64,000 bases of DNA, from NCBI GenBank assembly GCA_000233775.1, contig CP003096.1:62001-126000 (forward strand). The letters are read 5' to 3'. Position 1 is the first letter of the stretch. Each line of letters opens with the position of its first letter. The translations under genes were made by a program, and so were the position numbers. The DNA comes from Thermovirga lienii DSM 17291 (lineage in GTDB: Bacteria; Synergistota; Synergistia; Synergistales; Thermovirgaceae). Below are positions 50,201 to 59,981 of the stretch, piece by piece. The notes below the pieces were generated by a model. That model did no database searches and had not been told where the DNA came from. It saw only the letters and a program-made list of their open reading frames with translations.

Positions 50201-51181
50201 TTGGTAGATGTCCTTAATCAGTCCGAGATAGATAAATTGTTGAGTGCTATTGCATCAGGCGAGGCAAATGCCGTAGTTGAGGAGCCTGGGAAAAGTGTTA
50301 AGGTCTATGATTTCAAGCGTCCCAGCAAGTTCAATAGGGACCAGATCAGGGCCTTTCAGATGCTCCATGAGGCGTTCGGCAGGTACCTGACGAGCACCTT
50401 TTCCGCGATGACCCGCTCAGTGGTCTCCGTAGACATAGCCAATGTGGAGCAAATTCCTTATGAGGAGTTCGTGCGATCAGTGGCTTCGCCCACTACCATA
50501 GCCATTCTGGAGGTAAATCCTCTTGGTGGAAAGGCTATCCTAGAGGTAAGTCAGCATTTGGTCTTTGCGTTGATAGAAAGGCTCTTGGGAGGCAAAGGGG
50601 CTCCTCCTTCTCACATTAGGGAGTTCACCGATCTGGAGTTTTCCATAGTGGATAAAATTCTTTACAGGGTATTGAAGGAACTGGACGAAAGCTGGAAAAC
50701 CATTGAAAACAACGTACGCTTTAAGCTTTCGGGAATAGAGAGCAATCCCTTTTTTGTTCAGATAGCTCCCAAGACGGAGATGATGCTTCTTGTGACCATA
50801 AGAGTGCAGGTCGGGGTTACCGAAGGGAAAATGAATTTGGGGCTTCCCTATCATACCCTTGAACCCATATTGGATAAGTTCAATCCTCAGGAGTGGTTTT
50901 TATCCAAGGACAAGGCCTTGTCCGAGGAAGAACGTGACAAATTGAGGGAGAAGATAGAAGGTGTAGAGGTTCCTGTTACAGCCGAACTCTGTAGTGCTGA
51001 GCTTACGTTGAGGGAGATTCACGATGTCTCTTTGGGTGATGTTATAAACCTTGGCGTTCCTATCTCCCAGCCTGGGGTGGTCAAGGTGGGGTCCATACCT
51101 AAGTTCTCGGCAACCTTTGGTAAGACGGAGAAGGGCAACATAGCTGCCAAAATACTGGAGATATTTTATGAGGAAGATTGA
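50201..51181 (+). CDS. fliM: Flagellar motor switch protein FliM
   Basis: A 326-residue C-ring protein. The N-terminal CheY-binding motif (LNQSEIDKLLSAIASGEA), the CheC-like middle domain (FRDQI-type FNRDQIRAFQMLHEAFGRYL, LEVSQHLVFALIERLLGGKG) and the C-terminal SpoA domain (LCSAELTLREIHDVSLGDVI) are all present. TTG at 50201 has GGGGGAG upstream. Confidence 0.95.
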   Translation: MVDVLNQSEIDKLLSAIASGEANAVVEEPGKSVKVYDFKRPSKFNRDQIRAFQMLHEAFGRYLTSTFSAMTRSVVSVDIANVEQIPYEEFVRSVASPTTIAILEVNPLGGKAILEVSQHLVFALIERLLGGKGAPPSHIREFTDLEFSIVDKILYRVLKELDESWKTIENNVRFKLSGIESNPFFVQIAPKTEMMLLVTIRVQVGVTEGKMNLGLPYHTLEPILDKFNPQEWFLSKDKALSEEERDKLREKIEGVEVPVTAELCSAELTLREIHDVSLGDVINLGVPISQPGVVKVGSIPKFSATFGKTEKGNIAAKILEIFYEED

Positions 51182-51215
51182 GAAGTAGACAACAATAAAG
51201 CGGGGAGGGGAAGGG

Positions 51216-53198
51216 ATGAACATCCGAGGCAAGATGTTACTTTTGTTGGTGGGAAGCGCTCTTGTGGTGTTTGGGGTCCTTGCATTTTTGGTGTGGGGCA
51301 GCGTCAAGGGCAATATAGAAAGGGACGCCAGGGATTACTCTATGACCGTAGTGAAAGAAAAATCTGCCCTTTTGGATATGACATTCCGCTCCGTAGAATC
51401 TCAACTTTCTCAGGTAGCGGTGCGAAGCGACGTTCGATCCGGGTTTTGGCAGCTCATGGAAAGGGGACTTCAGGATGCGGCTAAGAATATGGATAATGTA
51501 GAGATGCTTCTTTTTGCAAAGCCCGATGGTGAAGCTTACACAACGTTGGGGAAAAAGGCCAACATAAGCGATAGAGATTATTTCCAGCAGATAATAAAAG
51601 AAGGAAAGGACTCAGCTTGGAGCGACCCAGTGATAAGCAAGGTAACAGGTTTGCCAGTGATAGTCTATGCCCGCAAGGTGGAGGGAGAAAACGGCAATCT
51701 GGTGGGTGTCCTAGGTGCCACCATTTTGCTTGAACATCTTACCAATGAAATAAAAGGTCTCAACTTAGGCGGAAAGGGGTATGGCTTTTTGGTGGGAAGG
51801 GACGGCTTAACCTTGGCTCATCCCAAAAAAGAGTTGGTTATGAGCTTCAATGTGCTGGGAGCAGATGGGGCGGGCTACAAAGGTTTTTCGGATTTGGCCT
51901 CCAAGATGGTCGCTGGTGAAGAAGGCTCTGGCGTAATAGTGGACCCCCAGGGTAATAGAAGGGTTCTCTTTTTTGCTCCAATAAAAAGTGTAGGATGGTC
52001 CTTGGGTGTTGTGATTCCTGAGAAAGAACTCTTTGCTGGCGTTAGGTCTTTGACCATGAAGCTTTCTTTGGTCATGGGGTTGGGCCTTTTGGTTATAGTT
52101 GGAGCGATTTTGTACGTTGCAAGCAACATAAGCGGCCGGATAGGAACTTTCGCGGAGAAGCTTTTGCTGGTGGGGCAGGGAGATTTCACCGTAAGGTTCG
52201 ACTCCGAGGGAAGGGACGAGATAGCTCAGATGGGCGAGACCCTAAACAAGGTGACCGAGGAGCTCAGGGATCTTTTCAAAGGCATAGCGGGAATGGCAGT
52301 TGAGACAAGTCAGTCCGCCAATGGTTTGGCTTCCATGGCGGAGGAAATGGGTGCAGCGAGTGAGGAGATGACATCCAAGGCCCAGACGGTGAACGACGAA
52401 TCCCAGAGCATAGCGGCCACGATAGAGGAGCTTTCCGCTGGTGTGCAGGAAGTGGCTTCCAATGCCCAGACTCTTTCAGAGTTGGCGCAGGAGCTTTCTT
52501 CCTTGTCCAGCGACGTTCAGAAGAGTGCCGAGGAAGGCTATAGTGCCACCGAGGACATAACCAAAGCCGTGGAGGTGGCTCAGGAAAAGACATCTCTGAC
52601 GGTGGGAGTGGTCAAAGACGTAGCTAACAGGGCTTTGAACATAGGAGATATCCTTGAGCAGATCAACGCTATAGCGGAGCAAACCAACTTGTTGGCTTTG
52701 AACGCTGCCATAGAGGCGGCCCGCGCCGGTGAGGCCGGCAGAGGGTTTGCAGTGGTCGCCGAGGAGATCAGGAAACTTGCTGAAAACAGTAAAGAAGCCA
52801 CGCAGCACATTGGGGCCATTTTGGGCAAAATCAAAGAAGGTGTACAAGGGGCGGTGGAGGCGACCCATAGCACGGCCAAAGCCGTTGAGGAGTCTCAGCT
52901 TAATGCTAGAACGGTGAAGGAAAAGCTAAGGGTCATAGTGGAGGGCATAGAGTCCGTCGCCAATAAGATTCAAGACTTGGCGGCTTCCGCGCAGGAGCAG
53001 AGTGCGTCAAGCCAGGAGATGGCCAGCATGGTTGGGAATGTGACCGAGGCGGTCAACTCCATAGCCCTCTCCATTAGGGACATGACTCAATCCCTCAAGG
53101 AGTTCGCTGATACGGCTCAAGAGGTCAGTGCATCCAGCGAAGAGCTAAACGCCACTGCAGAGCAGATGGAGGAAGAAGTAAAGCGCTTCAAGGTTTGA
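51216..53198 (+). CDS. Methyl-accepting chemotaxis protein
   Basis: A 660-residue receptor: N-terminal helix ([20 protein letters not shown]), a periplasmic Cache-type domain (about 30-280; [36 protein letters not shown]), a second helix ([20 protein letters not shown]), HAMP (about 305-360) and the signalling domain with the invariant hairpin ([39 protein letters not shown]). Methylation-type helices flank it. No C-terminal CheR/CheB tether pentapeptide is present. Cache domains usually bind amino acids or organic acids; the ligand is unknown. It is embedded between fliM and fliD. Confidence 0.94.
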   Translation: MNIRGKMLLLLVGSALVVFGVLAFLVWGSVKGNIERDARDYSMTVVKEKSALLDMTFRSVESQLSQVAVRSDVRSGFWQLMERGLQDAAKNMDNVEMLLFAKPDGEAYTTLGKKANISDRDYFQQIIKEGKDSAWSDPVISKVTGLPVIVYARKVEGENGNLVGVLGATILLEHLTNEIKGLNLGGKGYGFLVGRDGLTLAHPKKELVMSFNVLGADGAGYKGFSDLASKMVAGEEGSGVIVDPQGNRRVLFFAPIKSVGWSLGVVIPEKELFAGVRSLTMKLSLVMGLGLLVIVGAILYVASNISGRIGTFAEKLLLVGQGDFTVRFDSEGRDEIAQMGETLNKVTEELRDLFKGIAGMAVETSQSANGLASMAEEMGAASEEMTSKAQTVNDESQSIAATIEELSAGVQEVASNAQTLSELAQELSSLSSDVQKSAEEGYSATEDITKAVEVAQEKTSLTVGVVKDVANRALNIGDILEQINAIAEQTNLLALNAAIEAARAGEAGRGFAVVAEEIRKLAENSKEATQHIGAILGKIKEGVQGAVEATHSTAKAVEESQLNARTVKEKLRVIVEGIESVANKIQDLAASAQEQSASSQEMASMVGNVTEAVNSIALSIRDMTQSLKEFADTAQEVSASSEELNATAEQMEEEVKRFKV

Positions 53199-53230
53199 TG
53201 ATTTTTCTGCCCATTGGGGGGGTGATTTAA

Positions 53231-54676
53231 TTGGCGGATATGCAGGTTACAGGGGTATCTTCTGGAATAGATTGGGGTTCCATAATTGACGAGCTCATAA
53301 ACAGCAAGCGCGCCATAGAGAACCAGTGGAGGTCAGAGCAGCAAAAGTTAGAGGATAAGGAGAGCCTCTACAAGGAGCTTGCCACATACTTCAAAGATTT
53401 AAGGAGCAGTTTGGATCCCCTTAGCAGGGAGGCCACGTTTCTCAATAAGTCCGCCGAGGTAAATGTGGTGAGCGGGCCGGAGGACTTTATATCTGTGGAT
53501 GCTCAAAGTGATGCGTCCATAGATAGATATGAAATAGAGGTCCTTCAGGTAGCCAAGGAACACCGGGTGGCCTCGGATAGGCAGGATGACCCAGGGGCAC
53601 CTTTGGGGGTTAGTGGCTCCTTCAGTGTGTCCATTGGATCTTTCAGCGTTACCATAACGGTAGATGCCAATGACAGCCTGTCCGATGTGGAGGCCAAGAT
53701 AGCAGAGCAGATCTCCAAGGTGTCCGAGGAAAAGGGCGTTGCTTCACCCTTCAAGGCAGAGGTAATAGACAATAGGTTGGTTTTATCCAGTGAAAAGACG
53801 GGGGCGGATTACTCAATTACCGTGAGTGACCCCGATGGTGTCCTGAAAGCGATGGGTCTTTTGGACGATACGGGAGCGTACAAGAACGAGCTCCAGGAGG
53901 CTTCCAATGCCATGCTCAAGGTGGATGGGCTCACCGTGGAACGCGCAAGTAACACCATAGATGACCTTTTTGATGGAGTGAAATTTGAGGTCAAGTATCA
54001 GGGTAAGGCAACCATAGATATAGTGCTCGATGCCGAGGAAGCAGTAAGCAGCGTAAAGAGCATGATCGAGGCTTACAACGCAGCGTTGGACTGGATCAAC
54101 ATAAGAATGACGGAAGAGCCGGTTTCAGATCCCCAATCTGACATAGAGAGACGATGGGGGCTTCTAAGGGGCGATTCCCTCTTATGGGGAGCCAAGCAGA
54201 ACATGCGCTATATAATCAGCAAACCTAGAAGCTATGAAGACGGCAGCTTGGCCACCTTGGCCTCTTTGGGAATCGAGACGGACTCCAGTGACTATGGAAA
54301 AAGTGGAAAGCTTGCCTTTGACGAGAGCAAGTTCATGAAGGCCATGTTGGAGTCTCCGGAGAAGGTCAAGTCGGTCATGAACGCCTTTGCAAAGGAGCTT
54401 CAGGCCTACGCCGATGGGATGGTATCTGAGTCATCCCAGAGCGTGGGAGGCACCACCGCCAAGAAGGGAAAGATTCCCAATAAGATCGACCAACTGGAGA
54501 GGCAGGCCAGGGCTATATCCCAACGTATAGATGAGCTTGAGGCTCGGTTGGCTATGGAGCAGGCCTCTCTTGAAGCCATGTACGCTGACATGGAGACACG
54601 CCTCGCGGAGCTCACTCAGATGACGTCGTACTTGGGTTTTTTGAATTACTACAATAGTTCCGGCAGTTCTGAATAG
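53231..54676 (+). CDS. fliD: Flagellar filament cap protein FliD
   Basis: A 481-residue hook-associated protein 2. The N-terminal part (VTGVSSGIDWGSIIDELINS, LYKELATYFKDLRSSLDPLS), flagellin-IN type stretches (VEAKIAEQISKVSEEKGVAS) and the C-terminal coil (KGKIPNKIDQLERQARAISQ, MTSYLGFLNYYNSSG) are typical. TTG at 53231 has GGGGGTGA 5 bases upstream. Confidence 0.94.
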   Translation: MADMQVTGVSSGIDWGSIIDELINSKRAIENQWRSEQQKLEDKESLYKELATYFKDLRSSLDPLSREATFLNKSAEVNVVSGPEDFISVDAQSDASIDRYEIEVLQVAKEHRVASDRQDDPGAPLGVSGSFSVSIGSFSVTITVDANDSLSDVEAKIAEQISKVSEEKGVASPFKAEVIDNRLVLSSEKTGADYSITVSDPDGVLKAMGLLDDTGAYKNELQEASNAMLKVDGLTVERASNTIDDLFDGVKFEVKYQGKATIDIVLDAEEAVSSVKSMIEAYNAALDWINIRMTEEPVSDPQSDIERRWGLLRGDSLLWGAKQNMRYIISKPRSYEDGSLATLASLGIETDSSDYGKSGKLAFDESKFMKAMLESPEKVKSVMNAFAKELQAYADGMVSESSQSVGGTTAKKGKIPNKIDQLERQARAISQRIDELEARLAMEQASLEAMYADMETRLAELTQMTSYLGFLNYYNSSGSSE

Positions 54677-54683
54677 AAAACTT

Positions 54684-54718
54684 GGCTCTCGGGTATGTAG
54701 CTTTGGAACATAAGAGCC
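54684..54718 (+). other. Hairpin between fliD and fliK
   Basis: GGCTCT (54684-54689) pairs with AGAGCC (54713-54718), and inside it TATGT (54694-54698) pairs with ACATA (54708-54712). No T run follows on the plus strand, so it is more likely an mRNA structure or processing site than a full terminator. Confidence 0.4.
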
Positions 54719-54764
54719 GAAAAATAATCTAGAGGGCTTTCAAATCAAGCTGGGCGGTGGTTAG

Positions 54765-56186
54765 ATGAAGGACATCAGCGCTATTTCAAGCCTGTTGAAT
54801 ACGGTTGCTGGCAAGGATGGTTTTGATTCTTGCGCTCTTCATCTTGATGGATCTCAATGCGAGGAGGAAAGGGGTTTCTCTGACCTTCTAAAATTGGTTG
54901 AAAACCCAGAGATTGAAGGTGCTCAGCAGAAAGAACAGGCACCAATGGAAAGGATCCTCCAGCTTGATAGATCTCAATGGATGGGGAAAGGTGCCTTCTC
55001 TGACCTTTTAAGGTTGGTTGAAAACCTAGACAGCGCAGGTGCCCAGCAGAAAAACCAGGTACCAAGAGTAACCGGTTTGGATGTTTTGCTGAGTTCCATG
55101 GCCCAAGGGTATGACGCTAAAGATCTTTTGGCTTTTTTGAATGAAAGTGGTGAGGTTGAATCTTATTTTGGAGATGGGCCTTGCAAAGACCCTGAGGCAG
55201 CCCAGAAGAGTGAAAGGGGCAATGATCTTGTAACTTTGATCAAGGGCCTCAATTGGCTCTTGAAGGGTGGTAAAAACATCCCTTCAGAGGAGAAGGATCT
55301 TCATGAGGAAGAGGGTCACAAAGCCGTCAAGGATGAGGATGTGCGGGATGATTTAAAACTACAACAAGAAGGAAACCAAATGGTGGGAGGGCCCCTTTTG
55401 GTTCATAACCCGTATTCATCAGGCTCAGGACCTTCTACATCTAGAGAATCCAAAGATAATAGCGAGGGCCGTGTCTTTTTTGTCCAAGAGAACGGACTGG
55501 GACAACAAAATGCCCCGAAAGGCGAAAGAAAGGCCTCTTTGGAGGTCAACCCCGCGCAAAGTCCTTTGATAAAAGGTCCAGAGGAGCATAGGGAGAATGT
55601 GGGAGGGACTGCCGATCTTTCAAGGTTTCATTTAGATGGTGTGAAAGAGGAAAAGCCTGTGTTTGGGGATTCTTCAGGAGCGGGGGCTTTATTTGAGGCA
55701 AGGGATGTCCCTCCACAAAACCAAGGGGATGCGCCATTTCCTATCAGAGTTCAAGTGTCCTCAAGACTTTTGGCCGAGGGGATGGATAGGACAATCACTA
55801 TATTGAGGAGTTCCAGTGGAGAGAAAAGGGGGGTTATACAGATAGAACCTCCTGAGCTTGGAAAAGTGCGGGTGGTTGTGCATTCGGACCACAACACGGT
55901 AAATGTGAGGGTGACCGTCGATGGTCCAGAGGTGGGGCATGTGATCCAGCAGGCTTCGGATGGCCTTAGAAACGCCTTGGAGAAAAGGGGCCTAGTGTTG
56001 GGAGAGTTTTCCGTCGATGTGGGGGATAGCGGCCACCAAGGTACCTCAAGGCATAATGAGTTTTACGGCTTTGATAATAACTTTTTGGGGGCCTTGGCGG
56101 AAGAGGATAACCTTTCTGCGTTAGAGGAAGATATTCTTTTGGGCAGGCTGGACGTAAGCAGGGGCGTCTGGCATTGGGTTGTTTAG
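54765..56186 (+). CDS. fliK: Flagellar hook-length control protein FliK
   Basis: A 473-residue secreted ruler. The last 130 residues hold the switch domain (IQIEPPELGKVRVVVHSDHN, VRVTVDGPEVGHVIQQASDG, LRNALEKRGLVLGEF). The rest is polar and low-complexity, as expected. Near the start is a 40-residue tandem repeat (about residues 25-104), seen as GFSDLLKLVENPEIEGAQQK and AFSDLLRLVENLDSAGAQQK. GGCGGTGG precedes the ATG. It lies between fliD and fliS. Confidence 0.9.
   Translation: MKDISAISSLLNTVAGKDGFDSCALHLDGSQCEEERGFSDLLKLVENPEIEGAQQKEQAPMERILQLDRSQWMGKGAFSDLLRLVENLDSAGAQQKNQVPRVTGLDVLLSSMAQGYDAKDLLAFLNESGEVESYFGDGPCKDPEAAQKSERGNDLVTLIKGLNWLLKGGKNIPSEEKDLHEEEGHKAVKDEDVRDDLKLQQEGNQMVGGPLLVHNPYSSGSGPSTSRESKDNSEGRVFFVQENGLGQQNAPKGERKASLEVNPAQSPLIKGPEEHRENVGGTADLSRFHLDGVKEEKPVFGDSSGAGALFEARDVPPQNQGDAPFPIRVQVSSRLLAEGMDRTITILRSSSGEKRGVIQIEPPELGKVRVVVHSDHNTVNVRVTVDGPEVGHVIQQASDGLRNALEKRGLVLGEFSVDVGDSGHQGTSRHNEFYGFDNNFLGALAEEDNLSALEEDILLGRLDVSRGVWHWVV
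54837..55076 (+). repeat. Tandem 120-bp repeat within fliK
   Basis: Two diverged copies with a 120-bp period; for example CTTGAT(G/A)GATCTCAATG occurs at 54843 and 54963, and GGTTGAAAACC occurs at the same offset in both. The repeat keeps the reading frame. Confidence 0.85.
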
Positions 56187-56213
56187 TAGCGCGCTGGTGA
56201 AAGGGTGATACGC

Positions 56214-56657
56214 GTGGCAGGAAACGACAAAGATATAAGGAACATGTACTTGATGCAGGAGATTTTGACGGCTCCCAAGGAGAAGCTTCTGCTCATAACC
56301 TACAGGATAGCCATAGGGGCATGCCAGAGAGCCGTGGAGGCCATAGAGAAGAAGGATCACGAGGAGGCCAACCATGAGATTAAGACTGCCCAACAGGCAA
56401 TTAGGGAACTAAGGTTCGCCCTGAGGACCGAGGAAGGTGGAGAATGGGCAGAACAGCTCGGAAGACTTTATGATTTCATGTACGCCCACCTGGTGGAAGC
56501 AAACGTAGAGAAGAACTCCCAAAAAGTGCAGGAGATACAAAGACTTTTGCAGGAACTTTTGAGTGCTTGGGAGGAGGTCTTCCATAAGCTCGAACAGGAA
56601 AACAAGGTCTCCGTTGCCAGAGAGCTTGTAGGCGGGGGACTGAACATATCAGGTTAG
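56214..56657 (+). CDS. fliS: Flagellin export chaperone FliS
   Basis: A 147-residue helical protein with FliS features (NMYLMQEILTAPKEKLLLIT, YRIAIGACQRAVEAIE, EWAEQLGRLYDFMYAHLVEA). FliS holds flagellin before export. GTG at 56214 with AAAGGGTG upstream is preferred; GTG at 56205 is possible. It closes the fliL-fliS block and converges on flgK. Confidence 0.9.
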   Translation: MAGNDKDIRNMYLMQEILTAPKEKLLLITYRIAIGACQRAVEAIEKKDHEEANHEIKTAQQAIRELRFALRTEEGGEWAEQLGRLYDFMYAHLVEANVEKNSQKVQEIQRLLQELLSAWEEVFHKLEQENKVSVARELVGGGLNISG

Positions 56658-56684
56658 GTAGGAGGGGTTATCTCCCTCCTACCT
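56656..56684. terminator. Hairpin shared by convergent fliS and flgK
   Basis: AGGTAGGAGGG (56656-56666) pairs perfectly over 11 bp with CCCTCCTACCT (56674-56684), loop 7. It covers the flgK stop and starts at the fliS stop. T runs are missing on both sides, so it may be a weak bidirectional terminator or a 3' end stabiliser. Confidence 0.55.
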
Positions 56685-59144
56685 ACCTGCTATTCCCATT
56701 CCGTTTATCACCTTGTCCAGTAGCTCGTCGAGGACGGTTATGTAGCGAGAAATGGCCTGGTAGGAGTGCTGATAAGTTATTATGTTGGTCATTTCCTCGT
56801 CTATGTTGACACCCATTATGGACTGTTTTTGGTTGGATATCTGTTCGGTGAGTACTGACTGGTTTTCTTCCATTACCGCAGCTTGCCTACTTTGGGATCC
56901 TACTGACGCGATGAAAGATTGATAATAGTCCTCTGCAGTAGCAGAATCTTCGTTGAAAACCCTTTTGGAGAAAAGCTGGATCAATTCCAAAGCTTTTGAG
57001 GCATCCCCGCTTCCTGTGGTGTGCCCAGTTCCATCGTCCGAAGCGGTTGCCAATAAGTAGGTTCTTTCCCATAGTGTGGAGTTTACGGATAGGGCGCTTG
57101 CAGCTTCTTTCTCCCTGTCTATGGGAGAAAGAAGTGGGGTTCCAGTTAAATCGGCCCCGGAACTTATGCCATGTCCTGAATAGTGAATAGCGTTCATCTG
57201 GTCCGATAGGGTTTTGGCGAAGTCGTTTAGGAAGTTCATGGCCTCCCGCACCAGCTCATCTCTGGACATTATGAGTCCGGCAATGTAACCTCCGCTCACA
57301 TGTCGCTCTATTCTTATGTCGGTTCTGCCCACTCCGTGGAGATGAAGTTCCACCCCAGGTATGACCTCCTCCAGTGTGTCTGCTTTGAATGCGTTGTAAC
57401 TGGTTATGGGTCGTGCCTTGGTGAAGACGTTGGTGGCCGATAGGTAATTTTGACTATCCACCTTGAAGAGGGCGTCCTCTGAGTGCTGAATAATATTGGT
57501 CTTTCCATCAGAATCGACCAAGCCCAGTTTTTGGGCGGCAAACAGGCTCCTTCCTTCGGAGGGAGTGATGTTTATCCTGTAGTTTTCTCCTATGACGTTG
57601 CTTTCCAGTTTTATATAGAAAGTGCCGTTGACCGCCTGTTCTATGGAAGCGTGGAGCCACTCTTCAGGAGAGCTTGGTTGGGAGTTTATACTGTATGCAC
57701 TGTTGATCTTGTTGACTATGGTTTGTAGGCTGTCTTCCTCCGTTATGGATATCTGAACCGTGGGAAAGTCTTTTTTGATGCCCATGAGAGATACTAGGTT
57801 GCCTTCGATGTCGGTAAGGGAGACCAGGTGCCCTTCCTGTCCCTTGAAGGTTATCTTCTCTCCTGATGGATCTACCGATGCGTACAGGGGTACACCGTTG
57901 GAAGGATCATTTATGAAGTTGGCTAGGTCGGTTGTTTCCAACTGGTTTCCGGCATCGAAGGAGCCGTTTATGATCCAACTCCCTGATGTTGTGTCCCAGT
58001 CCACGGTAATGACCTGCTCTTTTCCTCCGGCAGCGGCCCTGAATGTATAGTGGGTTAGATCTCCAGTGGACGGGGAAGTCAATATCACACCCCCGGCGAG
58101 GGAGCTCGAAGAGGGGGAGTAACCGTTGGTTCCCACCTGTATGGAAAAGCCTCCCTCTATGCCAAGGCTTTCGTCCTTGGACGCAAAACCGCTAATTCCT
58201 GTACTGTCTCCAATGGCCCAATGCTTTTCATTGGCTAATCGGGATATCTCTACACTGTGGACTCCTTCCGTTGCCTCTGGAGATATGGCAGCCGTTGCGG
58301 TCTGGGGGTTGTTGGAGGTTGCAAACTCGTTGTCCTCTATTTGAACATCGTAAAAACCGTTGTTTCCGTCTTGGGGAACCAGCATAAGATGTCTGGCAAG
58401 GTCGTCCTGAACCAGGATTCGGCCTGCCAAGCTGACGCTTATGGAGCCGAGGCTATCTGCCTGGCTTACCTTTACGTCCACCAGTTTCGATAGTTGATCT
58501 ATCAAGTTGTCCCTTTGATCCATTAGGTCGTTGGGTTCGTCTCCAAGGGCCTTTATGGTCTTTATCTGACCGTTGAGGGCAGCTATCCTATCTAGTAGGC
58601 TGTTTGCCTCATCTACTTTTAGTTGAACTTCCTGGTCTAAGGAAGACCGGTACTCATCGAGATTTTCGTAGATGTGGTTAACTGTGGTGTAGAAGTTATC
58701 CAGTTCTCTCAAGAAACTTTCCCTGGTGGCCGATGAATCGGGATTTTTCTGAAGCTCGTTCAGCGCATCGTTCAGCTTGCTCAGGGAGCCTGATATGGCG
58801 TTTTCCGAAGGTTCTCCCAGGAACATCTCCACGTATTCCAGGGAGGTGCTGACAGCTTCCCAATAGCCCTCCTTGGTTGATTCCTGTCGGAACTGTTCGT
58901 CCAAAAAGGCGTCCCTGATTCTTATTATGGCATCTATACCCACTCCTGTGCCAATCTGTCCTGCTCCCGCAGGGGAATTTATGCCTGGTACGGTGTATGG
59001 ATCAGTGGGAGATGCCTCCACTCTCTGTCTTGAGTAGCCTTCTATGTCGGCGTTACTTATGTTATGTCCTGATGTCTCTATGGCCTGCCTGAAGTAGTTC
59101 AGGGCCCTTCGGCCTATCTCTAAACCGGAAAAAGTATTGGACAT
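56679..59144 (-). CDS. flgK: Flagellar hook-filament junction protein FlgK
   Basis: An 821-residue hook-associated protein 1, long for the family (about 550). The N-terminus (FSGLEIGRRALNYFRQAIET, SGHNISNADIEGYSRQRVEA) and the C-terminal coil (GVNIDEEMTNIITYQHSYQA, ISRYITVLDELLDKVINGM) are typical. The extra length lies in a beta-rich middle (about 280-560) with flagellin-IN like stretches (EEDSLQTIVNKINSAYSINS, GSWIINGSFDAGNQLE). It is a single leftward gene, away from flgL. A GCCGATAA box lies 44 bp before the ATG. Confidence 0.94.
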   Translation of the reverse strand: MSNTFSGLEIGRRALNYFRQAIETSGHNISNADIEGYSRQRVEASPTDPYTVPGINSPAGAGQIGTGVGIDAIIRIRDAFLDEQFRQESTKEGYWEAVSTSLEYVEMFLGEPSENAISGSLSKLNDALNELQKNPDSSATRESFLRELDNFYTTVNHIYENLDEYRSSLDQEVQLKVDEANSLLDRIAALNGQIKTIKALGDEPNDLMDQRDNLIDQLSKLVDVKVSQADSLGSISVSLAGRILVQDDLARHLMLVPQDGNNGFYDVQIEDNEFATSNNPQTATAAISPEATEGVHSVEISRLANEKHWAIGDSTGISGFASKDESLGIEGGFSIQVGTNGYSPSSSSLAGGVILTSPSTGDLTHYTFRAAAGGKEQVITVDWDTTSGSWIINGSFDAGNQLETTDLANFINDPSNGVPLYASVDPSGEKITFKGQEGHLVSLTDIEGNLVSLMGIKKDFPTVQISITEEDSLQTIVNKINSAYSINSQPSSPEEWLHASIEQAVNGTFYIKLESNVIGENYRINITPSEGRSLFAAQKLGLVDSDGKTNIIQHSEDALFKVDSQNYLSATNVFTKARPITSYNAFKADTLEEVIPGVELHLHGVGRTDIRIERHVSGGYIAGLIMSRDELVREAMNFLNDFAKTLSDQMNAIHYSGHGISSGADLTGTPLLSPIDREKEAASALSVNSTLWERTYLLATASDDGTGHTTGSGDASKALELIQLFSKRVFNEDSATAEDYYQSFIASVGSQSRQAAVMEENQSVLTEQISNQKQSIMGVNIDEEMTNIITYQHSYQAISRYITVLDELLDKVINGMGIAGR

Positions 59145-59187
59145 GGAGCAAATCCACCCTTCAAAAGAGATTCCAAGCTCTATTTTC

Positions 59188-59195
59188 TTATCGGC
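59188..59195 (-). promoter_or_regulatory. Sigma-28 type -10 box before flgK
   Basis: GCCGATAA on the minus strand (59195-59188) equals the FliA consensus, 44 bp before the flgK ATG. The expected TAAA 15 bases further up reads ACAT, so the -35 is poor. Confidence 0.5.
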
Positions 59196-59263
59196 TATCG
59201 GGGCAGGTAAATGTACCCTTTATCCTCTCTCTAGATGGTATTATAAAACCAGAGGTGAAGCAT

Positions 59264-59965
59264 ATGTTGAAGACCTTTTCTCGAATATTGCTGCTTTTGA
59301 TTTTGGTTTTGTGCCCCTCACATGCCTTTGGTGAAGTCCCTGAGATAACTTTGGAGGGATTGCAGCTTCAGAGGGGAGATGGACCAGAGGTGTTCCTCCA
59401 TAGGCTTCAGAAACAGCACCCTTACATACACTGGAGTCACCTAGAGATGGAGCCGGAGAAGCTGGAAGTTTACGGTGAAGTGATAAGCCCTAAGAGCATA
59501 TATGCAGGAGCAAGGGCCACCACAATAAGGACTAGATATGGAGAGAGGGTCATGGCGCAAGTTGTGAGACTGCGTTGGTTTGCCTACCTTGTGGTGGCGG
59601 CAAAGGGGATAAAGGGTGGGGAGGTGTTGTCTCCCGAGGCCTTGGAGATACAGCTAGTGGAGTACAAAAGAAGTTATGGAAGGTGTTTTTCTGATATTGG
59701 TGAAGTTGTTGGCATGAAAAGTGCCAAGAGTATAAAAAAGGGACAGCCTATAACCGATAGAGATATAGAGAGGCCCTATTTGGTGGAACGAGGAGATAGG
59801 GTGACCGTGGTCGTTCGTTCCGGTGGAGTTGAAGTAGAAATCGAGGGTATAGCCTTGGAGTCGGGATTTCAAGGAAGCAGGATAAGGGTGAGGGTTCCCA
59901 AGTTCAGAAAGGACATAGAGGCTGTTGTTATCAACGAAAAGATGGTCCTTTTAGATTTAAATTGA
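59264..59965 (+). CDS. flgA: Flagellar P-ring assembly protein FlgA
   Basis: A 233-residue periplasmic chaperone for FlgI. A signal peptide (ILLLLILVLCPSHAFGE) precedes the SAF-type domain (AAKGIKGGEVLSPEALEIQL, GMKSAKSIKKGQPITDRDIE, VERGDRVTVVVRSGGVEVEI). The ATG at 59264, after AGAGGTG, is preferred to a GTG at 59255. It starts the ring operon flgA-flgH-flgI-flgJ-flgN. Confidence 0.92.
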   Translation: MLKTFSRILLLLILVLCPSHAFGEVPEITLEGLQLQRGDGPEVFLHRLQKQHPYIHWSHLEMEPEKLEVYGEVISPKSIYAGARATTIRTRYGERVMAQVVRLRWFAYLVVAAKGIKGGEVLSPEALEIQLVEYKRSYGRCFSDIGEVVGMKSAKSIKKGQPITDRDIERPYLVERGDRVTVVVRSGGVEVEIEGIALESGFQGSRIRVRVPKFRKDIEAVVINEKMVLLDLN

Positions 59966-59981
59966 GAGAAGGGTGAAGGCC

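Noticed and set aside
53183-53225. Terminator between the chemoreceptor and fliD
   Set aside because: There is a T run (GATTTTTC) but only a very short palindrome (AAGCGCTT) before it; too weak to call.
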